Shown in pieces: positions 45,515 to 54,249 of a stretch of 64,000 nt of DNA (position 1 is its first letter; every line of letters starts with the position of its first letter). Below the pieces are notes generated by a model. That model was not told the DNA's origin, made no database searches, and saw nothing but the letters and a program-made list of their open reading frames with translations. A program made the translations under genes and the position numbers. The DNA lies in NCBI GenBank assembly GCA_021824175.1, contig JAKALP010000025.1, positions 17,813-81,812 of the forward strand, in the 5' to 3' direction. Source of the stretch: Deltaproteobacteria bacterium. GTDB taxonomy: Bacteria > Desulfobacterota > Desulfobacteria > Desulfobacterales > Desulfosarcinaceae.

Positions 45515-47968
45515 ATGCGCATCGATGTTCATGTTCATTCCAAGTACTCGACACGGCCGAGCCAGTGGATACTAAAAAAGATTGGATGCCCGGAGAGTTT
45601 TACCGAACCTTTGCAGCTCTATCAAATCGCTAAGAATAGAGGAATGAGCCATGTAACCATCTCCGATCACAACACCATCGATGGCGCCTTGGCCATAGCT
45701 CATCTGCCGGATACCTTTATCAGCGAAGAAGTCACCACCTATTTTCCTGAGAATGGATGTAAAGTTCACGTGCTGGCATTGAACATCAATGAAGCGCTGC
45801 ATCACGAAATTCAAAAAATCCGTGAGAATATATATGATCTGGCCTCCTATCTGAAGAGGGAGAACATTCTTTGCATCGTGGCCCACCCGCTTTACGCTAT
45901 CAACGACAAACTGACGGTAGAAAATTTTGAACAAATGCTGCTGCTCTTCCAGAATTTCGAAATCAACGGTGCCCGTAATGCCCGCGAGAACGAAACCCTG
46001 CGTATGGTTCTGTCTTGTTTGAATGAAGCGAAGATCATCCGGCTGGCCGACAAACATAAGCGCTTGCCACTCTATCCGCGCGCCTGGGAAAAGAGATTAT
46101 GGGGCAGTTCCGATGACCATAGTGCCTTAAACATCGCGCGAACCTATACCCGCATCAAAGACATGAAACGACCGGAACTGCTCACGGCAGACGCGGCGCT
46201 TCCCGAGATTGAAGTCAACAGTCGACCATCCACGCCATTGACCATGGCCCATAATCTCTATGGCATCGCCTACCAATACTACTGCAGTAAATTCAATCTC
46301 ACCCGCTATTCGGATAAAGATGTCCTGATGCAATTTCTGGATCGCAACTTAAAGGTGAACCAGAACACTCAACCGGGACTGTTATCGCGACTCTATTTAT
46401 TATGGAGTTACCGTAAGGACAAAAACGCCAAGCGACCGGTGTCCGATTCGCTGGTTGCCATGCTGCGCCATGAAAGCCGTCGTCTGATCCAAGATGACCC
46501 CCAATTTTTTGAGCAGACCCAGGGCCCGGTGGATTACGATCACCAGGAAAAGCGCTGGTATGCCTTTGTCAACCGGGCCTCCAAGCGGGTCATGTTGCAC
46601 TTTGGCGATAATCTACTGGGGCATCTGTCCGGCGCAAATCTTTTCGACATATTTTCTACCGTCGGGTCCGCGGGCGGTCTCTATACCCTTCTGGCCCCCT
46701 ACTTCGTGGCGTACTCCCAGTTCGCCAAAGACCGCACATTTAGTGAAACCATCAAAAAACATTTCGACCCAGTGGCCAAAGATGTAGATGATAGGCCTTT
46801 TCGGCTGGCCCATTTCACCGACACCTACTACGAAGTCAACGGCGTGGCCAAAACCTTGCAGCAGCAGGTCCATTATGCCATGAAAAACAACATGAGTTAT
46901 TCATTGATCACCTGCCGCACCGAGGGCGCTACGGATCAGCCCGGGGTTTGCAATTTCAAGCCCATCGGCACCTACGAGCTGCCCGAATACCCGGAACAAA
47001 AAATTTTTTACCCGCCCTTTCTGGAGATGCTGGCATACTGCTACGATGAGCAGATCGACCATATCCATACAGCCACGCCAGGCCCCGTGGGACTGGCCGC
47101 CCTGGCCATTGCCAAAATCCTCAAGTTGCCCATCAGTGGTACCTATCATACCGCCATTCCCCAGTATGCTCAGATCCTGACCGGCGATGAAGCCATTGAG
47201 GAGCTGACCTGGAAGTATGTGCTTTGGTACTACGATCAATTGGATGTCATCTATGCACCGTCTCAAAGCACGCGCGACGAACTGATCACCAAGGGAGTTC
47301 ACCCGAACAAGATCAAACTCTACCCCCGCGGCATTGATGTGGAGTTCTTCCATCCGGCCAAACGCAATGGTGTTTTTAAAAAGACTTACCCTTTCCCTTT
47401 GGCAGATGGCGTCAAACTGCTTTATGTGGGCCGTGTCTCTAAAGAAAAGAACCTCAATCTACTGGCGGACGCCTTTAAACAGTTGCTTCGGGAAGGCCAT
47501 AAGATCCAACTGGTGGTGGCGGGCGACGGGCCCTATTTAGAAGAGATGCGTTCCGAGATGAAAGGGTTACCTTGCTGTTTCACCGGCTATCTGAAAGGTG
47601 AAATTCTTGCCGCGGTCTATGCTTCTTCCGACCTATTTGTCTTTCCCAGCGCAACCGATACCTTCGGCAATGTTGTGTTGGAAGCCCAGGCTTCGGGACT
47701 GCCGGTGGTAGTCAGCGACCAGGGCGGACCATGCGAAAATCTCATCGACCAGCAGACAGGACTGATATGTAAATCCAATGACACCCGAAGCCTTCTCGAT
47801 GCCATGCGAACATTGATTTCCTCACCTGAGACCCGCCGAGCCATGGGGCAAGCCGCCCGCCGGTATGTGGAAGAACGTTCATTCGAAAATGCTTTCCTGG
47901 AAATGTGGGCCCTATATCAGGTGCCGCTGCCAGCCATTCATACAGTTGCGGCCGCGGCCCGCCAATAA
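45515..47968 (+). CDS. PHP-domain phosphoesterase fused to a GT4 glycosyltransferase
   Basis: The ATG at 45515, after AAGGAGAA, gives 817 residues; the frame opens at 45440 without a ribosome site. Residues 1-230 are a PHP metal-dependent phosphoesterase with all motifs: VHVHSKYS (His6, His8), ISDHNTIDG (Asp51, His52), IVAHPLYA and SSDDHSAL. About 200 residues of unknown fold follow. Residues about 440-800 are GT4: HFTDTYYEVNGVAKTL, TYHTAIPQYAQ, YPRGIDVEFFHP, LYVGRVSKEKN, AGDGPYLEEM and the nucleotide-sugar motif FPSATDTFGNVVLEAQASGLP. The GT is closest in pattern to lipid glycosyltransferases of the MgtA/PimB/SqdX sort. A diacylglycerol-glycosylating role is my inference. Confidence 0.85.
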   Translation: MRIDVHVHSKYSTRPSQWILKKIGCPESFTEPLQLYQIAKNRGMSHVTISDHNTIDGALAIAHLPDTFISEEVTTYFPENGCKVHVLALNINEALHHEIQKIRENIYDLASYLKRENILCIVAHPLYAINDKLTVENFEQMLLLFQNFEINGARNARENETLRMVLSCLNEAKIIRLADKHKRLPLYPRAWEKRLWGSSDDHSALNIARTYTRIKDMKRPELLTADAALPEIEVNSRPSTPLTMAHNLYGIAYQYYCSKFNLTRYSDKDVLMQFLDRNLKVNQNTQPGLLSRLYLLWSYRKDKNAKRPVSDSLVAMLRHESRRLIQDDPQFFEQTQGPVDYDHQEKRWYAFVNRASKRVMLHFGDNLLGHLSGANLFDIFSTVGSAGGLYTLLAPYFVAYSQFAKDRTFSETIKKHFDPVAKDVDDRPFRLAHFTDTYYEVNGVAKTLQQQVHYAMKNNMSYSLITCRTEGATDQPGVCNFKPIGTYELPEYPEQKIFYPPFLEMLAYCYDEQIDHIHTATPGPVGLAALAIAKILKLPISGTYHTAIPQYAQILTGDEAIEELTWKYVLWYYDQLDVIYAPSQSTRDELITKGVHPNKIKLYPRGIDVEFFHPAKRNGVFKKTYPFPLADGVKLLYVGRVSKEKNLNLLADAFKQLLREGHKIQLVVAGDGPYLEEMRSEMKGLPCCFTGYLKGEILAAVYASSDLFVFPSATDTFGNVVLEAQASGLPVVVSDQGGPCENLIDQQTGLICKSNDTRSLLDAMRTLISSPETRRAMGQAARRYVEERSFENAFLEMWALYQVPLPAIHTVAAAARQ

Positions 47969-48003
47969 GGGATTGCAAGCCAAGTACTACTTTCGACCGG
48001 ATA

Positions 48004-49044
48004 TCAGCGGACCGGGGCGACGATGCTGGTCAAGGTGCTGATTTTGGCGAGGTCCGCGTGTCGGGCAAAGCGGTCATCGACGAGACCGTTGATGGTGTTC
48101 TTCTGCGTGAGGCCGAAACGCTGCATGAGATCGGCCAATTGCTGGATTTCTTCCTGGCGTGGGATAAATTGATCGAATACTATACGGTTGGGAGGGGTAT
48201 TAAGGGCATACTCCACCAGCGGCAAGGGCTGGCCCCAGTAACGCGAGGCGATTTGAGCGGCCCGGGAGAGATTGTCTTTAGCCCACATATTGGAGCGGGC
48301 CGCGCCCTGAACGAGCAGTTGAACGGTTTCAGGGGAGCGGTCGATCAAACTCTGCCTGACCAGAAGCAAATTGCAAATAAATCCGGGCCATTTTTCTTCT
48401 ACATAAAAGAAGCGCTGACTGAGGCCGGGTTTGAGGGTTTGGGCGGCAAAGGGTTCGCCCACAAAATAGGCGTCCAGCGAACCGGCCGCCAAAGCCGAGG
48501 CCATGTCGGGGGGATTCATCTCCACAACATGGATGCTGCCATTCAACCCGGCTTCATCAATGAGTTTGAGGGTCTCCAGGTTATGACCGGAAAAGCGCAT
48601 GGGCACCGCGACGGTGTGGCCGGTTAAATCTTCGATTCGTTTAACATTAAGGTCTTTGCGCACCACGAAAGTACTTTCGTGACGATTGCCGATATAGACA
48701 ATGCGCACATCTTCACCTTGCTGGTTCAAAACGATGGAGAGCGGCGCGATAATAAAGGCCGCCTGAATCTGACTATTGCGCAGGGCTTCAGCCATCTCGG
48801 CGAAGGAAGCAAATTTCATGGCCCTAAACCGCAGGGAACTTTTTCCGTCGGCGCTGGCCGCATCAAGCAACGGGGCGGCCAAATTGGTGATCACCGGCAT
48901 ATACCCCATTTTGATGATGGTTCTCTTCTCAGTATCGCTATTCACCAGGTAGTGACACAGGAATATGAAGAAGAACCATGCAACGGCAAGCAAGGCGATA
49001 CGGCGGGGGTATGTCTGCCACAGGGCGGCAATATTAAACCGCAT
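48004..49044 (-). CDS. NitT/TauT-family ABC transporter, membrane-anchored substrate-binding protein
   Basis: From the ATG at 49044, with a GGGGG site and an 11-bp overlap with the ATPase gene, the product has 346 residues. An N-terminal hydrophobic segment (about residues 14-33) acts as signal anchor. The fold matches NMT1/SsuA/NrtA binding proteins: MGYMPVITNLAAPLLDA, GDVRIVYIGNRHES-type (EDVRIVYIGN), DLTGHTVAVPMRFSGHN, SLDAYFVGEPFAAQT. The ligand (nitrate, sulfonate, pyrimidine or other) cannot be told. It is the last gene of the reverse-strand run. Confidence 0.85.
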   Translation of the reverse strand: MRFNIAALWQTYPRRIALLAVAWFFFIFLCHYLVNSDTEKRTIIKMGYMPVITNLAAPLLDAASADGKSSLRFRAMKFASFAEMAEALRNSQIQAAFIIAPLSIVLNQQGEDVRIVYIGNRHESTFVVRKDLNVKRIEDLTGHTVAVPMRFSGHNLETLKLIDEAGLNGSIHVVEMNPPDMASALAAGSLDAYFVGEPFAAQTLKPGLSQRFFYVEEKWPGFICNLLLVRQSLIDRSPETVQLLVQGAARSNMWAKDNLSRAAQIASRYWGQPLPLVEYALNTPPNRIVFDQFIPRQEEIQQLADLMQRFGLTQKNTINGLVDDRFARHADLAKISTLTSIVAPVR

Positions 49045-49831
49045 AGGGCACCCCCAGCATAAGGAAGATTTCGCTGCGCAGGCGGCTGAGATCATGGTCC
49101 CGTTCAAAGTCGCGCGGACGGGGAAAATCCAGTTTGTGCACCAGCTTGAGGACTGCGGGCCGGCCGCTTAAGACTACGATCCGGTCGCCCATAATGAGCG
49201 CGTCGTCGATGTCATGGGTTACCACCAAGGTGGTCTTGCGGATATACTCATGCATATTGACCACCTCTTCGCGCATCTTCATGTGAGTCAAGAAGTCGAG
49301 CCCGCTGAAGGGTTCATCCATAATCAACAGATCGGGGTTGACGGCTATGGCCCGTGCCAGCTCGGCGCGCCGTTGCATACCGCCGGAGAGTTGGTGGGGG
49401 TAGTATTCTTCAAAGCCGTCCAGTTCAACCATTTCAATATATTCGTGGATCTGCTCATTTTTGGCGTGCTGGTCGCTCATGTGGCGCAACCCCAGGCCGA
49501 CATTCTGGTAGACATTCATCCAGGGGAAAAGGCCGCTATACTGAAAGACGAAAATGGATTGAGCGGACGGACCTTTTACGGATTGGTCGCCTACCATGAC
49601 CGTGCCGTATGTAGGGAGTTCAAACCCGGCGATGATCCTCAACAATGTGGATTTGCCACATCCCGAGGGCCCCAGAATACACACCATTTCACCTTCTTCA
49701 AAGGCCAGACTGATATTATTGAGCACCAGAACATTGTCGCCGGAATGCTCGGTTGGATCGTAAAGCCCGCGGGGTTTTTTGCGTCGCCCCATGTAGACTT
49801 TGGTCAGATTTTCGATACGGATGTGGCTCAT
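49034..49831 (-). CDS. NitT/TauT-family ABC transporter ATPase
   Basis: The 265-residue ATPase has Walker A GPSGCGKSTLLRI, Q-loop VFQYSGLFPWMNVYQN, signature LSGGMQRRAELARA, Walker B LLIMDEPFSGLD and the H-loop VVTHDIDDAL. An insertion of about 15 residues (RRKKPRGLYDPTEHSG) before the first strand is unusual. It overlaps the binding-protein gene by 11 bp and follows the permease after 65 bp that contain the palindromic repeat. Confidence 0.93.
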   Translation of the reverse strand: MSHIRIENLTKVYMGRRKKPRGLYDPTEHSGDNVLVLNNISLAFEEGEMVCILGPSGCGKSTLLRIIAGFELPTYGTVMVGDQSVKGPSAQSIFVFQYSGLFPWMNVYQNVGLGLRHMSDQHAKNEQIHEYIEMVELDGFEEYYPHQLSGGMQRRAELARAIAVNPDLLIMDEPFSGLDFLTHMKMREEVVNMHEYIRKTTLVVTHDIDDALIMGDRIVVLSGRPAVLKLVHKLDFPRPRDFERDHDLSRLRSEIFLMLGVPYAV

Positions 49832-49855
49832 GGCCCTTCTTTTGTCTCAATTATT

Positions 49856-49899
49856 TAGTGCTTGAACTTGGAAAAATATGGATTTTCGTTCATGCACTA
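49856..49899. repeat. Palindromic dispersed repeat, copy 2
   Basis: This 44-bp element begins TAGTGCTTGAAC and ends GTTCATGCACTA, arms almost perfectly inverted, with the centre GGAAAAATATGGATTTTC. It differs from copy 1 (20605-20649) at a few positions. It lies inside the ABC operon between permease and ATPase genes, where a hairpin could stabilise upstream mRNA. Confidence 0.8.
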
Positions 49900-50709
49900 T
49901 CTCGCGCTGCTGCCCCAGCGGGCCGATTCAATTTTACCCAAACGCTTCATAAGATAATCCAACACCAATCCAATGAGTCCGATGACGATCATGCCATCCA
50001 TGACATAGTCCATGCGCAATGCATTGCGTGAATCCAAAATCAGATAGCCTAATCCGGATTGCACGGCAATCATTTCCGCCGCCACCACCACCAGCCACGC
50101 AATAGTGATCGTCAACCGTAAAGCCGTGACCACTTCGGGAATAATGGCGGGAAGAATAAGCCGGGTAATCATCTCTTTGCGGGAGAATTTGAAATTGGCC
50201 GCCACTTGGAAAAATGTCGGAGGAATATTCTGTACCGCGATAGTAGTGGACACCACCATGGGGAAGAAGCTGGCCAAGAAGATCAGGAAGACGGCCGGCG
50301 GATCGCCGATACCAAACCACAACATGGCCAGAGGAATCCACGCCAAAGGCGATATGGGTCGCAAAAAATGGATCACGGGGTTAAAGAAAGAACGCGCCGT
50401 CCATATTCTTCCCAGAAATATGCCCAATGGCACGCCGAGTAAAACAGCCAGGTAATAGCCCGCGGTCACGCGAAATAGGCTGGCCACCGTGTGCCGAATG
50501 AGGGTACCGTTGCGGATCAGCTCGATCAGGCTCAGAACCACAGTAAGCGGATCCGGGAAGATTTGCGTGCTCCAGCCGCTGCAGCGGGCCAGCACTTCCC
50601 ACGCAATCAGAATCAAAGTAAATGAAAGCACCCCCAGCCACCACATTCGGTTGCTTTGCTCAGGTGGTAGACTGGTCGACAGAGGCTGCTGGTTTCTTTG
50701 TGGGCTCAT
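49897..50709 (-). CDS. NitT/TauT-family ABC transporter permease
   Basis: The 270-residue permease has about six membrane segments and the BPD-type EAA loop (EVVTALRLTITIAWLVVVAAEM). The motif GYYLAVLLGVPLGIFLGR and PLAWIPLAMLWFGIGDPPAVFLI are typical of SsuC/NrtB. Its start is six bases after the TauE-like gene stop, so it is cotranscribed with it. Confidence 0.92.
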   Translation of the reverse strand: MSPQRNQQPLSTSLPPEQSNRMWWLGVLSFTLILIAWEVLARCSGWSTQIFPDPLTVVLSLIELIRNGTLIRHTVASLFRVTAGYYLAVLLGVPLGIFLGRIWTARSFFNPVIHFLRPISPLAWIPLAMLWFGIGDPPAVFLIFLASFFPMVVSTTIAVQNIPPTFFQVAANFKFSRKEMITRLILPAIIPEVVTALRLTITIAWLVVVAAEMIAVQSGLGYLILDSRNALRMDYVMDGMIVIGLIGLVLDYLMKRLGKIESARWGSSAR

Positions 50710-50714
50710 TAGTT

Positions 50715-51473
50715 TCAGTATGAATTATAGATCAGATGAATTCCGATCAGGGTTAACAAGAAGACAAACAGTTCCTTTAATACCCGGTCGTTGGTGCGTT
50801 CGGCCAAGCGTGGGCCGATTTGGCCGCCGAGAATCACACCGGGTACGGCCCAAGCCAGGGCAGCCGTATTGGCGTGCCCGCCCATCAGCAAATGAAAAGA
50901 ACTTCCCAATATGCAAGTGCCAAAGATGGTTGCGATGCTGGTGGCCACGGCGGTTGTCATGCGCAGTTCCATTTTGCTCCGCATCAGCGGAACCAACCAC
51001 TCTCCGACGCTGACACTGAGCATGCCGCTGGCTATAGACATGAATGTTACGGCCCAGCCATAACGCCCCGCGATTTTCAATTGCACCCGATTGCGTCCCG
51101 CATCGCCATAGATTTGGCTGGCGGATACGAAGATGAAAGCCGTCAGCAGAGTGAGCACTCCCAATACCAATTCCAGTTGAGTGGCGTTCACCATGCGCGT
51201 GAGCCACGCGCCGAAAGCGATGCCGGGTATAGTCAGTGCCAGCAACAAGCCCATCAGGCGGAAATCAACCTGCTTCTGGCGCCAATAGGCCAAGCTGCCG
51301 GACCCCATCCCCGCGGTTTGAATCATCAGACTGGTGACCACCGCATTTTCCGGGCTTAATTTCAGGATGATCAATAAGAAAGGCATCCACAAAATGCCGC
51401 CCCCAATACCTACCGTGGAAGAGACCATTGCTATGAACACACCTGTGGGTAATGCCAGCCAATTATCCAACAT
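50715..51473 (-). CDS. TauE/SafE-family sulfite exporter-like membrane protein
   Basis: The 252-residue protein has about seven to eight membrane helices and the twin family repeats (GIGGGILWMPFLL and VGEWLVPLMR; VSSTVGIGGG). TauE/SafE proteins export sulfite or organosulfur anions. Position beside a TauT-like ABC transporter suggests an organosulfonate or sulfite theme, but substrates vary. It overlaps the HAMP gene by 11 bp. Confidence 0.9.
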   Translation of the reverse strand: MLDNWLALPTGVFIAMVSSTVGIGGGILWMPFLLIILKLSPENAVVTSLMIQTAGMGSGSLAYWRQKQVDFRLMGLLLALTIPGIAFGAWLTRMVNATQLELVLGVLTLLTAFIFVSASQIYGDAGRNRVQLKIAGRYGWAVTFMSIASGMLSVSVGEWLVPLMRSKMELRMTTAVATSIATIFGTCILGSSFHLLMGGHANTAALAWAVPGVILGGQIGPRLAERTNDRVLKELFVFLLTLIGIHLIYNSY

Positions 51474-52098
51474 CGTTGCGTTTATCCACGCTGTAAAAAC
51501 TGAAATAGGCCATTACTTCGTCCAGCATGGCCAGGTCCGTGCCGATTTTGTTGAGCTTTTCTTCCAACTGGACGGTAGTGATTTCATCCAAGGGTTTGTT
51601 TTGCAGTTTCTGGAGTGTGTCCCCCACAAAGGTTTTACCATCAGCGCAAATGCGTTGGGCCAGCAGGATGATCTCTTGCAGATTGCTGGCCATCTCATTG
51701 ATGACATTGCTCAAATCCGACAATTCATTATTGGCCTCGACGCGGATGGTTTGGCTCAGGTCGCCGGACGATATCTTCTCCGACAGGCGGATCATATGCT
51801 GCAGGGGCTCCGTGATATTTTTAATGAACATGGTCAACACGATCACCATGACCAGCATGATGATGCCGACCATCAACACGGCTTTGCTGCGCATGCGGTC
51901 TATGGGCGCCAGAATTGCTTCCTGGTATTGCTCATCCTGGCCGTAATGGCGGATATTATCCCATATTTCCGTTTTAAGGGCGCCCCTGTGAAAATCGGCC
52001 CAGAATTCTACTCCCACCAGGACGGATGCGAATCCGATGAGAAGGAAGTAAATGATCATGGTCCGTTGCAGGCTGTAACGGCGGGGTTTGCTGGGCAT
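51463..52098 (-). CDS. HAMP-domain membrane protein without a signalling output domain
   Basis: Two membrane segments (about residues 12-30 and 72-92) flank a short 40-residue external loop. A HAMP domain (about 92-145: ITEPLQHMIRLSEKISSGDLSQ, ELSDLSNVINEMASNL) and a helical coil to residue 211 follow. There is no MCP signalling hairpin, kinase or cyclase domain, so it resembles a chemoreceptor cut off after HAMP, yet the frame is intact. It is coupled to the TauE-like gene and 41 bp after the ParA gene. Confidence 0.82.
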   Translation of the reverse strand: MPSKPRRYSLQRTMIIYFLLIGFASVLVGVEFWADFHRGALKTEIWDNIRHYGQDEQYQEAILAPIDRMRSKAVLMVGIIMLVMVIVLTMFIKNITEPLQHMIRLSEKISSGDLSQTIRVEANNELSDLSNVINEMASNLQEIILLAQRICADGKTFVGDTLQKLQNKPLDEITTVQLEEKLNKIGTDLAMLDEVMAYFSFYSVDKRNDVG

Positions 52099-52139
52099 TG
52101 GCGGTCATGCTCCGGTATTCTGGCCTCCTCCTGTTATCT

Positions 52140-53072
52140 TCAGGAAAGTTGGCCCAGCAGTTCTTTTGCCAATCGATGGTATTGAAGTCCTGCCTTGCTT
52201 TGCTGATTGTATTGAAGAACCGGCATGCTCATAATTTGAGCTTCCCGGATGCGGGGGTCCATTTCGATCAGGGTATTATAAGTCAAACCTGGATATAACC
52301 GCTTGAGTTTGGTGCAGATCATTTTCGATGCGGTGCTCTCCTTGTCAAACATCGTAATAAGGATGCGCGGCTCGATGTTCGGATTGGTTTTAACCTTGAT
52401 GAGCTGAATCAGTTTAAGGATTTGATCGATGCCATGGGTGGAAAGATAATCACACTGACTGGGGATAATGACTTTGCGTGCGGCAGTCAGCGCGTTGAGC
52501 GTAAAGAACTCGATAGACGGTGGTGTATCGATCAGAATATAATCATAATGCTCTTGAATGGTCAGCAATCGATCCTTGAGAATAAATTCAAAATTGCGCG
52601 CGCCAAAGTACTTCTTGTTGAGCAACACCATATTCTTATTGGAAGGGAAGAGCGATAAGTTGTCATATTTGGTTTTGACAATAAACTTTTCAAGGCTGTC
52701 GGCACTGCCATTGAGTACTTCGTAAAAGGAGGTGGTCTCTTTATAGCCAAGGGAGATGGTCAGGTTGGCCTGAACATCAAAGTCGATCATCAGCACACGC
52801 TTTTGATGCAATGCCAGTGAGAGTCCCAAATTCAAACAGGTAGAAGTTTTGGCGACTCCACCTTTTTGGTTGCTGATGGCTACCACATTGTCGAGGTCTT
52901 TTCTGCCCTTGGCCGCATCCAGATCCAAAAAATTGATCTCTTCAATGCGAACCGGCCGATACGCTGAGAAGATGTGCCGGCATTTGGTGCAGCGGGCAAT
53001 AAAACTGGGTTCCTGTACGAGCCGGTCGCTGAGCTCATAGCGGGTCTGGCAACTGGGGCAGACGACAATCAT
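52140..53072 (-). CDS. ParA/MinD-family ATPase with N-terminal MJ0042 zinc ribbon
   Basis: Residues 1-36 form a zinc ribbon (Cys5, Cys8, Cys28, Cys31). The ParA domain follows with the deviant Walker A NQKGGVAKTSTC (Lys70 and Lys75), DFDVQANLTISLG and DYILIDTPPSIEF. The C-terminus has RILITMFDKE. ParA proteins within chemosensory operons (ParC/PpfA type) position arrays. The zinc ribbon is an unusual addition; the CheB-like protein at 62052 has cysteines at exactly the same four positions. Lies between CheB-like and HAMP genes. Confidence 0.9.
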   Translation of the reverse strand: MIVVCPSCQTRYELSDRLVQEPSFIARCTKCRHIFSAYRPVRIEEINFLDLDAAKGRKDLDNVVAISNQKGGVAKTSTCLNLGLSLALHQKRVLMIDFDVQANLTISLGYKETTSFYEVLNGSADSLEKFIVKTKYDNLSLFPSNKNMVLLNKKYFGARNFEFILKDRLLTIQEHYDYILIDTPPSIEFFTLNALTAARKVIIPSQCDYLSTHGIDQILKLIQLIKVKTNPNIEPRILITMFDKESTASKMICTKLKRLYPGLTYNTLIEMDPRIREAQIMSMPVLQYNQQSKAGLQYHRLAKELLGQLS

Positions 53073-53095
53073 GGACGGGTCTCCCTTGATTTCGG

Positions 53096-54133
53096 TTAGA
53101 CGATGCTGGCGACAATGGCGCCGGGCAAATATTTTTCATTGACCACGGACTTAACGGTCCCCTTCTCAATGGCGTTCTGGGTTAAATTGGGGTAGACGCA
53201 ACATTGAGTATCCTGGGCGATGGTGTTGCCGTTGTATTGCCGGATGCGGGCAAATCCATCTGCGCCATCATCACCGATCCCGGTTAGCAGCACGCCTATA
53301 GTATTTTGCCTGAATACCTCGGCCGCGGAAGCAAAGAGCAAATTCAGTGGCTGATCCACGGGATCACTCATGCGAAGGCAGGGCTGCCCGTTTTCGTTGT
53401 TATCGATGCGCAGGCTTTGGGTATTGGAGCAGATGTAACATACGCCCTGCTCCAGCACTTGCCCATCGCGGGCCATTTCAACATTCCAGGAAACCTGGTC
53501 GTTAAATTTTTTGACAAAAGCGGGCAAAATTTGAGGCGCGATTTCCTGGACAACGACCACGGCGGCCGGCAAAGTGGGCGACATCCGCGTCAACAACCGG
53601 ATCACCGTGTTGGGGCCGCTCAAGCTGGTACCCAACGAAATCAGGTAGTCCAGGGGGCGCTGGTTTTGCTGGATTTTGGTGTTCTGACCGGAATCCAGAT
53701 TTTCCATACGCACGCGCCGGATGTTTTCAAAATTAACGCTGCTGGCGATTTTGACGCGATCGATAATTTCGCTGCGCGATCGATCCATATCTTCCGAAAT
53801 GCCGCCGGAGGGCTTGGGAACGAAATCAACTACTCCCAAGCGCAATGCTTCAAAAGTCACGGCGCCATCGCTGAATAGAGAACTTAAGACCACAATGGGT
53901 ACGGGCGACTCGATCATGATGTGCCGAATGGCCTCCAGTCCGTCCATGCGCGGCATGTCGATATCCAGCGTGATGACGTGGGGATTGAGCTCCTTGATTT
54001 TTTCCAGGCCATCCAGGCCATCCCGGGCTGTGCCCACCACATCAAGTTTTGCATCGGATTGCAAAATTTCAGAAATGGCCTTGCGCATAAACAAGGCATC
54101 ATCAACAATGAGTACTTTGATCGGTTCGTCCAT
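53096..54133 (-). CDS. CheB-like response regulator with degenerate methylesterase site (His replaced)
   Basis: 345 residues: a receiver domain (Asp57 in LDIDMPRMDG) and a CheB methylesterase domain. In Salmonella CheB the triad is Ser164, His190, Asp286. Here GTSLSGP keeps Ser170 and GIGDDGADG keeps Asp289, but the QHM motif is QEI, so the catalytic His is Glu197. The glycine-rich GASTGG is also altered. Activity as an esterase is doubtful; it may be a receiver-controlled binding protein. Lies 116 bp after the DUF4388 protein. Confidence 0.88.
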   Translation of the reverse strand: MDEPIKVLIVDDALFMRKAISEILQSDAKLDVVGTARDGLDGLEKIKELNPHVITLDIDMPRMDGLEAIRHIMIESPVPIVVLSSLFSDGAVTFEALRLGVVDFVPKPSGGISEDMDRSRSEIIDRVKIASSVNFENIRRVRMENLDSGQNTKIQQNQRPLDYLISLGTSLSGPNTVIRLLTRMSPTLPAAVVVVQEIAPQILPAFVKKFNDQVSWNVEMARDGQVLEQGVCYICSNTQSLRIDNNENGQPCLRMSDPVDQPLNLLFASAAEVFRQNTIGVLLTGIGDDGADGFARIRQYNGNTIAQDTQCCVYPNLTQNAIEKGTVKSVVNEKYLPGAIVASIV

Positions 54134-54249
54134 GGCGTGTTCTCGTCTGCCTTTTGCCGGTCAGTCCGGCCATCAAAGGGTGAATGCAATTGTTTCAAGC
54201 CATCAACGGCTTACCGCATATCTTGTGTTCCTTTGCATATTAAACGCCT

